From contig BPGL01000001.1 of NCBI GenBank assembly GCA_026003015.1, positions 1 through 64,000 on the forward strand: 64,000 nt of DNA, in the 5' to 3' direction. Both the position numbers and the translations under genes were made by a program. The notes beneath the pieces were generated by a model that was not told the origin of the DNA, did not search any database, and saw nothing but the letters and a program-made list of their open reading frames with translations. The stretch comes from Actinomycetota bacterium. GTDB lineage: Bacteria; Actinomycetota; UBA4738; HRBIN12. Below, one piece after another: positions 1 through 8,579 of this stretch (positions within the stretch are counted from its first letter, which is position 1; each line of letters opens with the position of its first letter).

Positions 1-586
1 ACGGTCGCTGGTCGCCGCGGCACTGCTGGCCGCGGGGCTTCTGGTCGTCGTCGCGGTCCGCTCGCGCGGCGTCGTCGTCGAGCGCGACGGCGAGGGCGGG
101 ATCATCAGCTCCGGCGGGGTCGGGCACGGGTACCTGAACGGCAAGGACAACACCGAGGTGGGAGGGATCTGGACCTCCGGCGGCGAGACGCTCTGCCGCA
201 CCGCGGAGGACGTGGTGGCGCGCATCGTCTCCATCGAGCCGGTGAAGGTCGTCGGCGAGGTCAGGGTGGAGGCGATCAAGGTCCGGTCGGCGTACCGACC
301 ACCCCCGGACCAGCGCTTCGAGGACTGGGACCCGATGACGCAGCTGTTCAACGGCCCCGGGCCCGGTCCGCCGAACGCCCGGGAGCCGGCCGGGTTCCTC
401 GTGCCGAGCGACTGCGACCATGGTGAGCCCCTCGGCGAGATCCTCACCACGATGAGGAAGACCGGTCCGGGCGGCGGGTGGCTCGAGGGCCTGCTGGTCA
501 CGTACCGCTGGGAGGGAAGGCTGCACGCGTTCGTGATTCCGTGGACGTTCGCGCTGTGCGGGACGAAGACCCCCATCTGTGACTGA
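1..586 (+). CDS. Membrane-anchored protein of unknown function, first tandem copy (5' truncated)
   Basis: The window opens inside this gene. By alignment with the second copy (start at 1818) only the first six codons are missing. The product would be about 200 aa: a short basic N-terminus, one hydrophobic segment of alanine, leucine and valine, then an extracytoplasmic domain. The domain has a glycine/proline-rich stretch near the middle and four cysteines that could form two disulfides. It ends at TGA 584-586. I recognise no family. From about 274 to 593 it looks base-for-base identical to the second copy; the few differences sit in the 5' half. The upstream gene lies outside the window. Confidence 0.7.
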   Translation, partial: RSLVAAALLAAGLLVVVAVRSRGVVVERDGEGGIISSGGVGHGYLNGKDNTEVGGIWTSGGETLCRTAEDVVARIVSIEPVKVVGEVRVEAIKVRSAYRPPPDQRFEDWDPMTQLFNGPGPGPPNAREPAGFLVPSDCDHGEPLGEILTTMRKTGPGGGWLEGLLVTYRWEGRLHAFVIPWTFALCGTKTPICD

Positions 587-593
587 CCTCGGC
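1..593 (+). repeat. Direct repeat, copy 1 (duplicated gene)
   Basis: Positions 1-593 match 1835-2427 colinearly without indels. About a dozen substitutions fall within the first 273 bases, and the last 320 or so bases appear identical, including the stop codon and seven bases beyond it. This indicates recent duplication or gene conversion. Confidence 0.85.
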
Positions 594-690
594 CCAGGCC
601 CCGGCCGACCCGCCTGCGGCCTGCGCCGGGGCGCGTCCGTGGTCGAGCCAGGTGCGTCGAGAAGCGATGCCTCGGTGAGCGATGCCCGAC

Positions 691-719
691 TTGACAACGA
701 GAGAGAGAGAGGATCCCAT
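691..719 (+). promoter_or_regulatory. Candidate promoter of the secreted-protein gene
   Basis: A perfect TTGACA (691-696) is followed after 17 bp by a weak -10 (TCCCAT, 714-719). The spacer holds a GA dinucleotide run. A transcript starting near 726 would have a leader of about 35 nt carrying GGGGAAG before the GTG at 760. Confidence 0.45.
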
Positions 720-759
720 CGTCCTCGCTGGAAGGAAGGTGGTGGGGAAGGTGGTGGGC

Positions 760-1821
760 GTGAAGCGGCTGGTTCCAGCTCTCCTCGTGGTCTCGATGGC
801 CTTCGCCCCGTCCGTCGCGGCAACCGCGGGCGGCGGGTCGGTCGTGACGATCGCCGGCAGCGTCCGCGTCCCGCGCAGCCTGGCTCAGGCGAGCGGGGGA
901 TCCCCGGTGGTGGAGCTCCTCGTGGAGCCGAGCTGGGAGGTGCAGCGGGCCGCCGAGCTCGCAGGCGCGCCCGTTTCGATGTCCTCGGTGGCCCGGCAGC
1001 AGGCCACCCCCTCGTTCGCGCTACCGCTCGATCTCGACGCCCTCGACGCACGGTTCGTCAACCCCGAGGGCTACGTGAACGTCCTCGTCACGGCCCGCCT
1101 GGGCGATCGGGTGACGAGCTGGGGCACGACGGTGTGGCCGAGCGATCGTGGCTCGGTCCTGCCGGTGCCCGCCCTCGACATGGCCAAGGCGGTCGTGCCG
1201 CCCGGCGGTGCGGGCAACCGCGCGCTGTCGGTGGAGCCGCAGGTCGCCCCGTGCGGGCAGATCCTGTGGCTGGACTACAACGGCCCCTACGACACGAAGA
1301 TCATGGACGTGATGAACCATCGGGACATCTCAAGCACGGCGACCTACGCTGCCGGCGGATCGACGGCAACGACGCTCGGCTTCCTGACTGGAGGCTCCGG
1401 GAGCTGGGGTGTCGGTGGGACGATGACCGTGGGGTCGGGCAGCTCGGGCGGATTCATCGCCCACCCCACGAACGCGCGGATCCATGCCCTGTGGATGTAC
1501 CGGGAGCGCGCCGTCCAGTGCTACGGGACCCAGAACGTGCCGTACAACTACTACGGTCGGGGGAGCACGCCGAGCATCACGCACGTCAAGTTCTACAACT
1601 GCGGCGGGGGCTATGGGCCGGGCGACACGTACTTCCACGAGTACAACAGCAACCAGACGTACACGGCGGGCCTGACGGTCTACGGCATCAGCCTCTCGTC
1701 GAAGGCGGGGTACTCATCGACGGCCCGGCTCGAGTTCACCTTCCGCGTCAGGGGCAAGGTGTGCGGGAACAGCGCGACCCTCGGCGAGCAGTCCCCGAGG
1801 GTCGAGGCGCGGCCGGTGTGA
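760..1821 (+). CDS. Secreted protein of unknown function
   Basis: 353 aa from GTG 760, chosen because GGGGAAG lies 9 nt upstream and translation then begins with a clean Sec signal peptide (basic VKR, a hydrophobic stretch, an A-x-A-like site near residue 25). In-frame starts further upstream (682) would put a charged extension before the signal. The mature part is rich in Gly, Ser, Thr and Tyr, with four cysteines and aromatic beta-strand-like segments, resembling an all-beta secreted domain. No catalytic motif is visible. Its stop overlaps the start of the next gene (GTGA), so the two are probably translationally coupled. Function unknown. Confidence 0.7.
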   Translation: MKRLVPALLVVSMAFAPSVAATAGGGSVVTIAGSVRVPRSLAQASGGSPVVELLVEPSWEVQRAAELAGAPVSMSSVARQQATPSFALPLDLDALDARFVNPEGYVNVLVTARLGDRVTSWGTTVWPSDRGSVLPVPALDMAKAVVPPGGAGNRALSVEPQVAPCGQILWLDYNGPYDTKIMDVMNHRDISSTATYAAGGSTATTLGFLTGGSGSWGVGGTMTVGSGSSGGFIAHPTNARIHALWMYRERAVQCYGTQNVPYNYYGRGSTPSITHVKFYNCGGGYGPGDTYFHEYNSNQTYTAGLTVYGISLSSKAGYSSTARLEFTFRVRGKVCGNSATLGEQSPRVEARPV

Positions 1822-2420
1822 CGGTGCGATCCCGACGGTCGCTGGTCGCCGCGGCGCTGCTGGCCGCGGGGCTTCTGGTCGTCGTCGCGGTCCGCTCGCG
1901 CGGCGTCGTCGTCGAGCGGGACGGCGAGGGCGGGATCATCAGCTCCGGCGGGGTCGGGCACGGACACCTGAACGGCAAGGACAACACGAAGGTGGGGCGC
2001 GCCTGGACCTCCGGCGGCGAGACGCTGTGCCGCACCGCGGAGGACGTCGTGGCGCGCATCGTCTCCATCGAGCCGGTCGAGGTCGTCGGCGAGGTCAGGG
2101 TGGAGGCCATCAAGGTCCGGTCGGCGTACCGACCACCCCCGGACCAGCGCTTCGAGGACTGGGACCCGATGACGCAGCTGTTCAACGGCCCCGGGCCCGG
2201 TCCGCCGAACGCCCGGGAGCCGGCCGGGTTCCTCGTGCCGAGCGACTGCGACCATGGTGAGCCCCTCGGCGAGATCCTCACCACGATGAGGAAGACCGGT
2301 CCGGGCGGCGGGTGGCTCGAGGGCCTGCTGGTCACGTACCGCTGGGAGGGAAGGCTGCACGCGTTCGTGATTCCGTGGACGTTCGCGCTGTGCGGGACGA
2401 AGACCCCCATCTGTGACTGA
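1818..2420 (+). CDS. Membrane-anchored protein of unknown function, second tandem copy
   Basis: 200 aa, starting at GTG 1818 within the stop of the secreted-protein gene (GTGTGA). It has a basic N-terminus (RSRR), one membrane segment around residues 9-26, then an outside domain with four Cys and a Pro/Gly-rich stretch (GPGPGPP). It is nearly identical to the truncated gene at the window start. Coupling to a secreted protein suggests the pair acts together at the cell surface, for instance as partner or protective protein, but that is inference. The 192 bp that follow, to 2612, hold no gene I can support. Confidence 0.75.
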   Translation: MTVRSRRSLVAAALLAAGLLVVVAVRSRGVVVERDGEGGIISSGGVGHGHLNGKDNTKVGRAWTSGGETLCRTAEDVVARIVSIEPVEVVGEVRVEAIKVRSAYRPPPDQRFEDWDPMTQLFNGPGPGPPNAREPAGFLVPSDCDHGEPLGEILTTMRKTGPGGGWLEGLLVTYRWEGRLHAFVIPWTFALCGTKTPICD

Positions 2421-2427
2421 CCTCGGC
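1835..2427 (+). repeat. Direct repeat, copy 2
   Basis: Second copy of the 593-bp repeat at 1-593. The two copies are separated by the unique secreted-protein gene. Confidence 0.85.
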
Positions 2428-2612
2428 GCGGGCCCCGGCGTCGGCCGGGCCCGGCCATCCCCTCCGCCGACGTTCGCGCCGGCCACCGGTCCTGCGCGCG
2501 CCGGGACCTTGGTCCCGGGTCGGCCTCGGCCGAGGCGGGCATCCTGCTCGGCAGCGGGCGCAGGACGACGGACCGCGCGGGGCCGAACGAGGCCGAAGGA
2601 GGGAGGACGGCG

Positions 2613-2822
2613 GTGGCCCAGGAAGGGTCGAGGAGGGGGTTCCTGGCGGGAGCGCTCGTCCTCCCGGCGGTGTTCCTCGGAACGAGGGCCCTGGCGGGCC
2701 TGAGGCGGGCCGCCCGCCGGCTCCGCCCGCGCGCCGACGGTCGCAGCACGACGCGCTGCGCCGTCTGCGGGTCGACCGACCACGCGATGCTGCGCTGCCC
2801 CCGCTCCCCGGAGGTGGTCTGA
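2613..2822 (+). CDS. Tat-like mini-protein with CCHC zinc knuckle
   Basis: 69 aa from GTG 2613, preceded by GAAGGAGGGA at good spacing. It begins with a twin-arginine-like motif (SRRGF) and a hydrophobic segment (residues 9-30), then a basic linker. It ends with Cys49, Cys52, His57 and Cys62, exactly the C-x2-C-x4-H-x4-C spacing of a zinc knuckle. It stops 3 bp before the Tat-exported molybdoenzyme, so it is very likely co-transcribed. It may be a small accessory or membrane-anchored subunit; no family is recognised. A chance ORF is unlikely given the RBS, start and operon fit. Confidence 0.65.
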   Translation: MAQEGSRRGFLAGALVLPAVFLGTRALAGLRRAARRLRPRADGRSTTRCAVCGSTDHAMLRCPRSPEVV

Positions 2823-2825
2823 GCG

Positions 2826-5345
2826 ATGGCCGAGCGGATCACCAGGCGACAGCTCCTCGCCGGCGCCGGCGCGGGCGCCGGGGCGGCCGCGGTCGCCTCG
2901 GCCACGGTCTTCGCCGATGAGATCGGCAAGGAGCCCGTCCCGTCGCGGTTGGTCGATCGGGTGGTCCGAACCACGTGCTCCCCGAACTGCACCGGCTCCT
3001 GCGGGCAGCTCGCGTTCGTGCGCGACGGGCGGATCGTGAAGATCCAGCAGGCGGCCGACTACCCCGACCCGGTGTACTCCCCCCGGGGGTGCATGAAGGG
3101 GCTCTCCTTCCACCTGCACATCTACGGCCCCGATCGCATCACGAAGCCCCTCATCCGCACCGGCGAGCGGGGCTCGGGCGAGTTCCGCGAGGCGAGCTGG
3201 GAGGAGGCGCTCGACCACGTCGCCGCCGAGCTCAAGCGGATCGGCGAGACCTACGGCTACGACGCGATCCACGTCTTCGGCCAGGTCCCGGGGTCCGGGT
3301 ACGTGCACAAGGGCGCGAACTACCGGGCCGCCGCGGTGCTCGGTATGAGCCACGGCACGAGCTTCGACTTCAACGGCGACCTGCCGATGGCGATGCCGAT
3401 CACCTTCGGCGTGCAGAACGCCGAGCACGAGGCCAAGGACTGGGCCAACGCGCGGTTCCTGCTCGTCGTCGGCGCGAACCCGCTCGAGACCCGCATCCCC
3501 GACGCGCACTTCCTCTTCGACGCCGCGGCGAACGGCGCCCGCCTGGTCGTCGTCGACCCGGTGTTCAGCGCCACGGCCTCCAAGGCCGACACGTGGATCC
3601 GCCTGGAGCCGGGGACCGACGCCGCGTTCGCGCTCGGCGTGGCCCACGTGATCTGGCGCGAGGGGCTCCACGACGAGGCCTTCCTACGGACGTACACGGA
3701 CGCGCCGCTGCTCGTGAACGAGAGCACCGGCAAGCGCCTGCGCGAGTCCGACCTCACCGAGGGCGGATCGGCCGAGCGGTTCGTCGTGTGGGACGAGCGC
3801 CGCGGCGGGCCGGTCACCGTCGGGACCGACCGGCTCGGGATGCCGGACGGCGTCGAGCCGGCTCTGGCCGGCTCCTACGAGGTCCGGCTCGCGAACGGCG
3901 CCCGGATCGCCGCCCGGCCGGGCTTCGACCACGTGCGGGCCGAGATCGAGTCCTGGACCCCCGAGCGCGCGGCCGAGGTCTCGGGCGCGAGCCCGGAGAT
4001 CATCGAGAAGCTCGCGCGCGCGTACGCCACGGAGAAGCCCGCCGCGATCCTCATGGGCGGCGGCGCGAACCACTGGTACCACGGCGACCTCATCGGCCGG
4101 GCCTACGCCCTGCTCGCCGTCATGACCGGCAACATCGGGCGCTCGGGGGGCGGGTTCAGCGTGTACGTCGGCCAGTACAAGGTCCGCGTCGTGGTCGCCC
4201 CGTGGTGGTACCCGGACGAGATCAAGCCCCCGATCGTCTCGACGATCTACTGGGTCGAGGGCCGGACCGCGACGATGAACCCGGCCGTGCCCTACCCGAA
4301 GGACGGGTTCAAGGCCCTGTTCCTCACGTTCAGCAACTTCCTCCTCCAGTCCCCGAACCTGAACAAGGTCTACGAGCGGCTCCGCGAGATGGAGCTCGTG
4401 GTCGTCGTCGATCCCCAGATGACCGAGACCGCGCGGTGGGCCGACGTCGTGCTCCCGGCGACGACCTGGTACGAGAAGACGGACCTCGTCGCGACGCCGC
4501 TGCACCCGTTCCTCCAGCTCCAGCAGCCGGCGATCCCACCGGTCGGCGAGGCGCGCTCGGAGCTCGACATCTGGTCCGAGCTCGTCCGCCGCATCGACCC
4601 CGAGACGTGGCGCCGCTACTTCCGAGACGTGGACGAAGAGGGGGCGATCCGGATGATGCTCGCCGCCGGCGACGGGCCCGGCGGCCCCACCGAGGGCATC
4701 ACCCTCGAACGGCTGCGCGAGGGGCCGGTGCGCCTGCGGGTCCCCGACCCGGACGTCCCGTTCAAGGCCCAGATCGAGGACCTGGCGCCGTTCCCGCCCG
4801 TGAGCCTGCCGGCGCCGATCGAGGCGACGCAGGTGTTCCTGCCCACCCGGCGGATCGAGCTCTACAAGGAGGAGGACCGGTTCCTCGAGCTCGGTGAGCA
4901 GGTCGCCACCCACAAGGACCCGTACGACGACGGCGTGCACGACCCCGCGGAGTACCCGCTGCGGCTGCTCAGCCCCCACTCGAAGTGGCGCATCCACTCG
5001 ACGTACTCGAACAACCCCTGGCTCGAGGAGATCCACGGCGGGCGGCCGCGCGTGCTCATGCACCCCGCCGACGCCGAGGCTCGCGGCATCCGCGACGGCG
5101 ACGAGATCGAGGTCTTCAACTCGCGGGGCTCGCTGAAGGCCTGGGCGCACGTGAGCGAGGCGGCGGCGCCGGGCACGGCCACGCTCCCCGAGGGCTGGTG
5201 GTCCCGGTACTTCCTCGAGGGCAAGGGCGTGAACGAGCTCACGAGCTCCGCGATCAACCCGATCCACGAGGTCTGGTACGTCCCGAACATGTGGGCCCCC
5301 TCGACGGGGTGGAAGGACTGTCGCTGCGAGGTGCGCCGTGCCTGA
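2826..5345 (+). CDS. Molybdopterin oxidoreductase, catalytic subunit (DMSO reductase superfamily, NarG-like Asp motif)
   Basis: 839 aa. It starts with a Tat signal (TRRQLLAG plus an Ala/Gly-rich hydrophobic run), so it works outside the membrane. Cys51, Cys55, Cys59 and Cys89 form the N-terminal Fe-S motif. The segment around Asp185 (NGDLPMAMP, followed by a DWANARFLL stretch) matches the NarG region whose Asp ligates molybdenum (CDLPPASP), placing it near the type II branch rather than the Ser or Cys types. The C-terminal part carries the usual molydopterin-binding fold (HSKWRIHSTY, DGDEIEVFNSRG). It is first in an operon with a four-cluster ferredoxin subunit and an NrfD-type anchor. No TorD-like chaperone is adjacent. 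The substrate cannot be told from sequence: nitrate, oxyanion or sulfur compounds are all possible. Confidence 0.88.
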   Translation: MAERITRRQLLAGAGAGAGAAAVASATVFADEIGKEPVPSRLVDRVVRTTCSPNCTGSCGQLAFVRDGRIVKIQQAADYPDPVYSPRGCMKGLSFHLHIYGPDRITKPLIRTGERGSGEFREASWEEALDHVAAELKRIGETYGYDAIHVFGQVPGSGYVHKGANYRAAAVLGMSHGTSFDFNGDLPMAMPITFGVQNAEHEAKDWANARFLLVVGANPLETRIPDAHFLFDAAANGARLVVVDPVFSATASKADTWIRLEPGTDAAFALGVAHVIWREGLHDEAFLRTYTDAPLLVNESTGKRLRESDLTEGGSAERFVVWDERRGGPVTVGTDRLGMPDGVEPALAGSYEVRLANGARIAARPGFDHVRAEIESWTPERAAEVSGASPEIIEKLARAYATEKPAAILMGGGANHWYHGDLIGRAYALLAVMTGNIGRSGGGFSVYVGQYKVRVVVAPWWYPDEIKPPIVSTIYWVEGRTATMNPAVPYPKDGFKALFLTFSNFLLQSPNLNKVYERLREMELVVVVDPQMTETARWADVVLPATTWYEKTDLVATPLHPFLQLQQPAIPPVGEARSELDIWSELVRRIDPETWRRYFRDVDEEGAIRMMLAAGDGPGGPTEGITLERLREGPVRLRVPDPDVPFKAQIEDLAPFPPVSLPAPIEATQVFLPTRRIELYKEEDRFLELGEQVATHKDPYDDGVHDPAEYPLRLLSPHSKWRIHSTYSNNPWLEEIHGGRPRVLMHPADAEARGIRDGDEIEVFNSRGSLKAWAHVSEAAAPGTATLPEGWWSRYFLEGKGVNELTSSAINPIHEVWYVPNMWAPSTGWKDCRCEVRRA

Positions 5346-6063
5346 GGACACGAAGGTCTCACCGATCGAGGCGCTCCCCGAGGCCGCGCGGGAGTACGGA
5401 GCCATCGGCGAGGTCTCCGACGAGCCGCGCTGGGGGATGGCGATCGACACGGAGCGCTGCATCGGCTGCTGGTCGTGTGCGGTGATCTGCAAGTCCGAGA
5501 ACGACATCCCGCTCGGGATGTGGTGGAACCGGATCCTGACGAAGGGCGACGACCTGGACACCCCCACGGTGGGGGAGTTCGGGGGGCTCGAGATGAGCTG
5601 GGTCCCGCTCGCGTGCCAGCACTGCGACGACCCGCCCTGCATGAAGGTCTGTCCGACCTCGGCCACGTTCGTGGACGTCGAGCACGGCCGCCTCGTCGCG
5701 GTCAACCAGGAGGACTGCATCGGCTGTCGGTACTGCATGGCGGCGTGCCCCTACGGCGTCCGCGTCTTCAACTGGGGCGAGCCCGAGCAGCCGGCGGAGG
5801 GGTTCGACCTGGGCATGGTCGAGGCGCGGCCGGTCGGATCGGTCGAGAAGTGCACGATGTGCATCCACCGCCTCATCGAGGGCCAGGTGCCCTCGTGCGT
5901 GTGGTCCTGTCCCGCCCAGGCTCGGATCTTCGGCGATCTCAACGACCCCGACGGGGAGCTCGTCCGGGTCATCGAGGAGCGCGGCGGCACGCAGCTCCTG
6001 GAGGAGAAGGGGACGAAGCCGAAGGTGTACTACCTCGAGCCGCGCAGGAGGAGGTCGCTGTGA
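5338..6063 (+). CDS. 4Fe-4S ferredoxin-type electron-transfer subunit (PsrB/DmsB-like)
   Basis: 241 aa from GTG 5338, overlapping the catalytic gene by 8 nt. Sixteen cysteines form four cluster motifs: C41-C44-C47-C51, C93-C96-C101-C105, C127-C130-C133-C137 and C172-C175-C187-C191. All sixteen positions are Cys, so four [4Fe-4S] clusters are expected, without the substitution seen in NarH-type subunits with a [3Fe-4S] cluster. There is no signal peptide, so it is probably exported as a complex with the Tat-tagged partner. It should relay electrons between the membrane subunit and the molybdenum site. Confidence 0.9.
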   Translation: MPEDTKVSPIEALPEAAREYGAIGEVSDEPRWGMAIDTERCIGCWSCAVICKSENDIPLGMWWNRILTKGDDLDTPTVGEFGGLEMSWVPLACQHCDDPPCMKVCPTSATFVDVEHGRLVAVNQEDCIGCRYCMAACPYGVRVFNWGEPEQPAEGFDLGMVEARPVGSVEKCTMCIHRLIEGQVPSCVWSCPAQARIFGDLNDPDGELVRVIEERGGTQLLEEKGTKPKVYYLEPRRRRSL

Positions 6064-7253
6064 GCGTCGCCACCGCCGCCCGCGCGCGCGAGCCCCGCTC
6101 GTGGGGGCCGACCTGGTACGGACTCCTCGTCGGCGGGATGGTCGTCGGGCTCGTCTGTTTCGTCTACCAGTGGGTGAACGGCCTGGCCGTCACAGGCCTG
6201 TCGAACACCATCTCCTGGGGCATGTACATCATCGCGTTCATGTTCCTGGTCGGGGTCTCGGCGGGAGGGCTGATCGTCGCGGCCGGGGCGGAGCTCGTCG
6301 GCAGCGAGCGGTTCGCCTCCCTCCAGCGGCTGGCCGTGATCCTGTCGGGGACGGCGATCCTCGTCGCGGCGATCTCGATCCTGCCCGACCTCGGCCGTCC
6401 GCAGTTCGTATGGCGCATGATCCGGCAGCCGCATTGGACCTCTCCGCTGATCTGGGACGTGATCATCATCACCGTGTACCTGACGATCGCGGGGATCGAC
6501 CTGTACGTCCTCACGCGCCCCGAGCCGCGACCGGGCCTGCTGCGCACGGTGGCCTTCGTGGCGCTGCCGACCGCGGTGCTCGTGCACTCGATCACGGCGT
6601 GGATCTTCGGCCTGCTCGTCGCCCGTCCGTTCTGGAACACGGCGCTCCTGGCCCCGATGTTCATCTCCTCGGCGCTCGTGTCGGGGCTCGGGTTGCTGAT
6701 CGTGACGACCTTCATCGTCCAACGGGTCACGGACTGGGAGCCGGGCCGCGGCGTCTACGACGACCTCGGCAGGCTCATGGTGTGGTTCATCGCCGCCGAC
6801 GGGTTCCTGCTGTTCGCCGAGATCCTGACCACGTACGCCTCGCGGGTCCCCGACCACCTGAAGCAGCTGAACGTGCTCCTCGTCGGACGGCTCGCCCCGG
6901 TGTTCTGGGCGGAGGTCGCGATCGGCGTGGTCGTGCCGTTCGCGATCTGCGCGTCCGGGCTGCGGCGCCGGCGCGGCTGGGTGGTGGCGGCGGGGGCGCT
7001 CGCCATGGTCGGCGTCTTCGCCAAGCGCATCAACATCGTGATGACCTCGATGTTCATGCCGCTCGTCGGGCTCGCCCCGGGGATCCCGAACGGCCGCCCC
7101 GGACAGGGGTTCGCGCCGGACCCGATCTACATCCCGACGTGGGTGGAGGCCGGCATCCTCATCGGGCTGGCGAGTTCCTTCGGTCTGCTCGTCACGCTCG
7201 GCGTGCGCCGCTTCGTGGTCACCGGGCGGGTTCCGAGCATCAGGACCGGCTAG
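6060..7253 (+). CDS. NrfD/PsrC-type membrane subunit
   Basis: 397 aa from GTG 6060 (GTGA overlap with the previous stop; AGGAGG about 7 nt upstream). It has roughly nine to ten hydrophobic segments, starting with WYGLLVGGMVVGLVCF and including several Gly/Ser-rich helices, as in the NrfD/PsrC family that exchanges electrons with quinone without heme. It ends at TAG 7253. Together with the two preceding genes it makes a three-subunit membrane-bound molybdoenzyme. Pairing an Asp-type catalytic subunit with an NrfD anchor, rather than a b-type cytochrome, is less usual. Confidence 0.88.
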   Translation: MSVATAARAREPRSWGPTWYGLLVGGMVVGLVCFVYQWVNGLAVTGLSNTISWGMYIIAFMFLVGVSAGGLIVAAGAELVGSERFASLQRLAVILSGTAILVAAISILPDLGRPQFVWRMIRQPHWTSPLIWDVIIITVYLTIAGIDLYVLTRPEPRPGLLRTVAFVALPTAVLVHSITAWIFGLLVARPFWNTALLAPMFISSALVSGLGLLIVTTFIVQRVTDWEPGRGVYDDLGRLMVWFIAADGFLLFAEILTTYASRVPDHLKQLNVLLVGRLAPVFWAEVAIGVVVPFAICASGLRRRRGWVVAAGALAMVGVFAKRINIVMTSMFMPLVGLAPGIPNGRPGQGFAPDPIYIPTWVEAGILIGLASSFGLLVTLGVRRFVVTGRVPSIRTG

Positions 7254-7256
7254 AAT
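7251..7256 (+). promoter_or_regulatory. Candidate -10 element for ku
   Basis: TAGAAT overlaps the stop codon of the NrfD gene. A transcript from about 7263 would have a leader of about 50 nt with GAGGAAGG before the ku ATG. Confidence 0.4.
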
Positions 7257-7314
7257 CGCTGGCGCGTCGCCCCCGGTCGGTACGTGCCGGGTCTGCGTGG
7301 AGGAAGGACCGACC

Positions 7315-8579
<1,265 letters not shown>

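Noticed and set aside
579-1817. Upstream extension of the second anchored-protein frame across the secreted-protein gene
   Set aside because: The sequence before 1818 reads as Arg/Gly-rich out-of-frame translation; GTG 1818 with its GTGA overlap and signal anchor is the real start.
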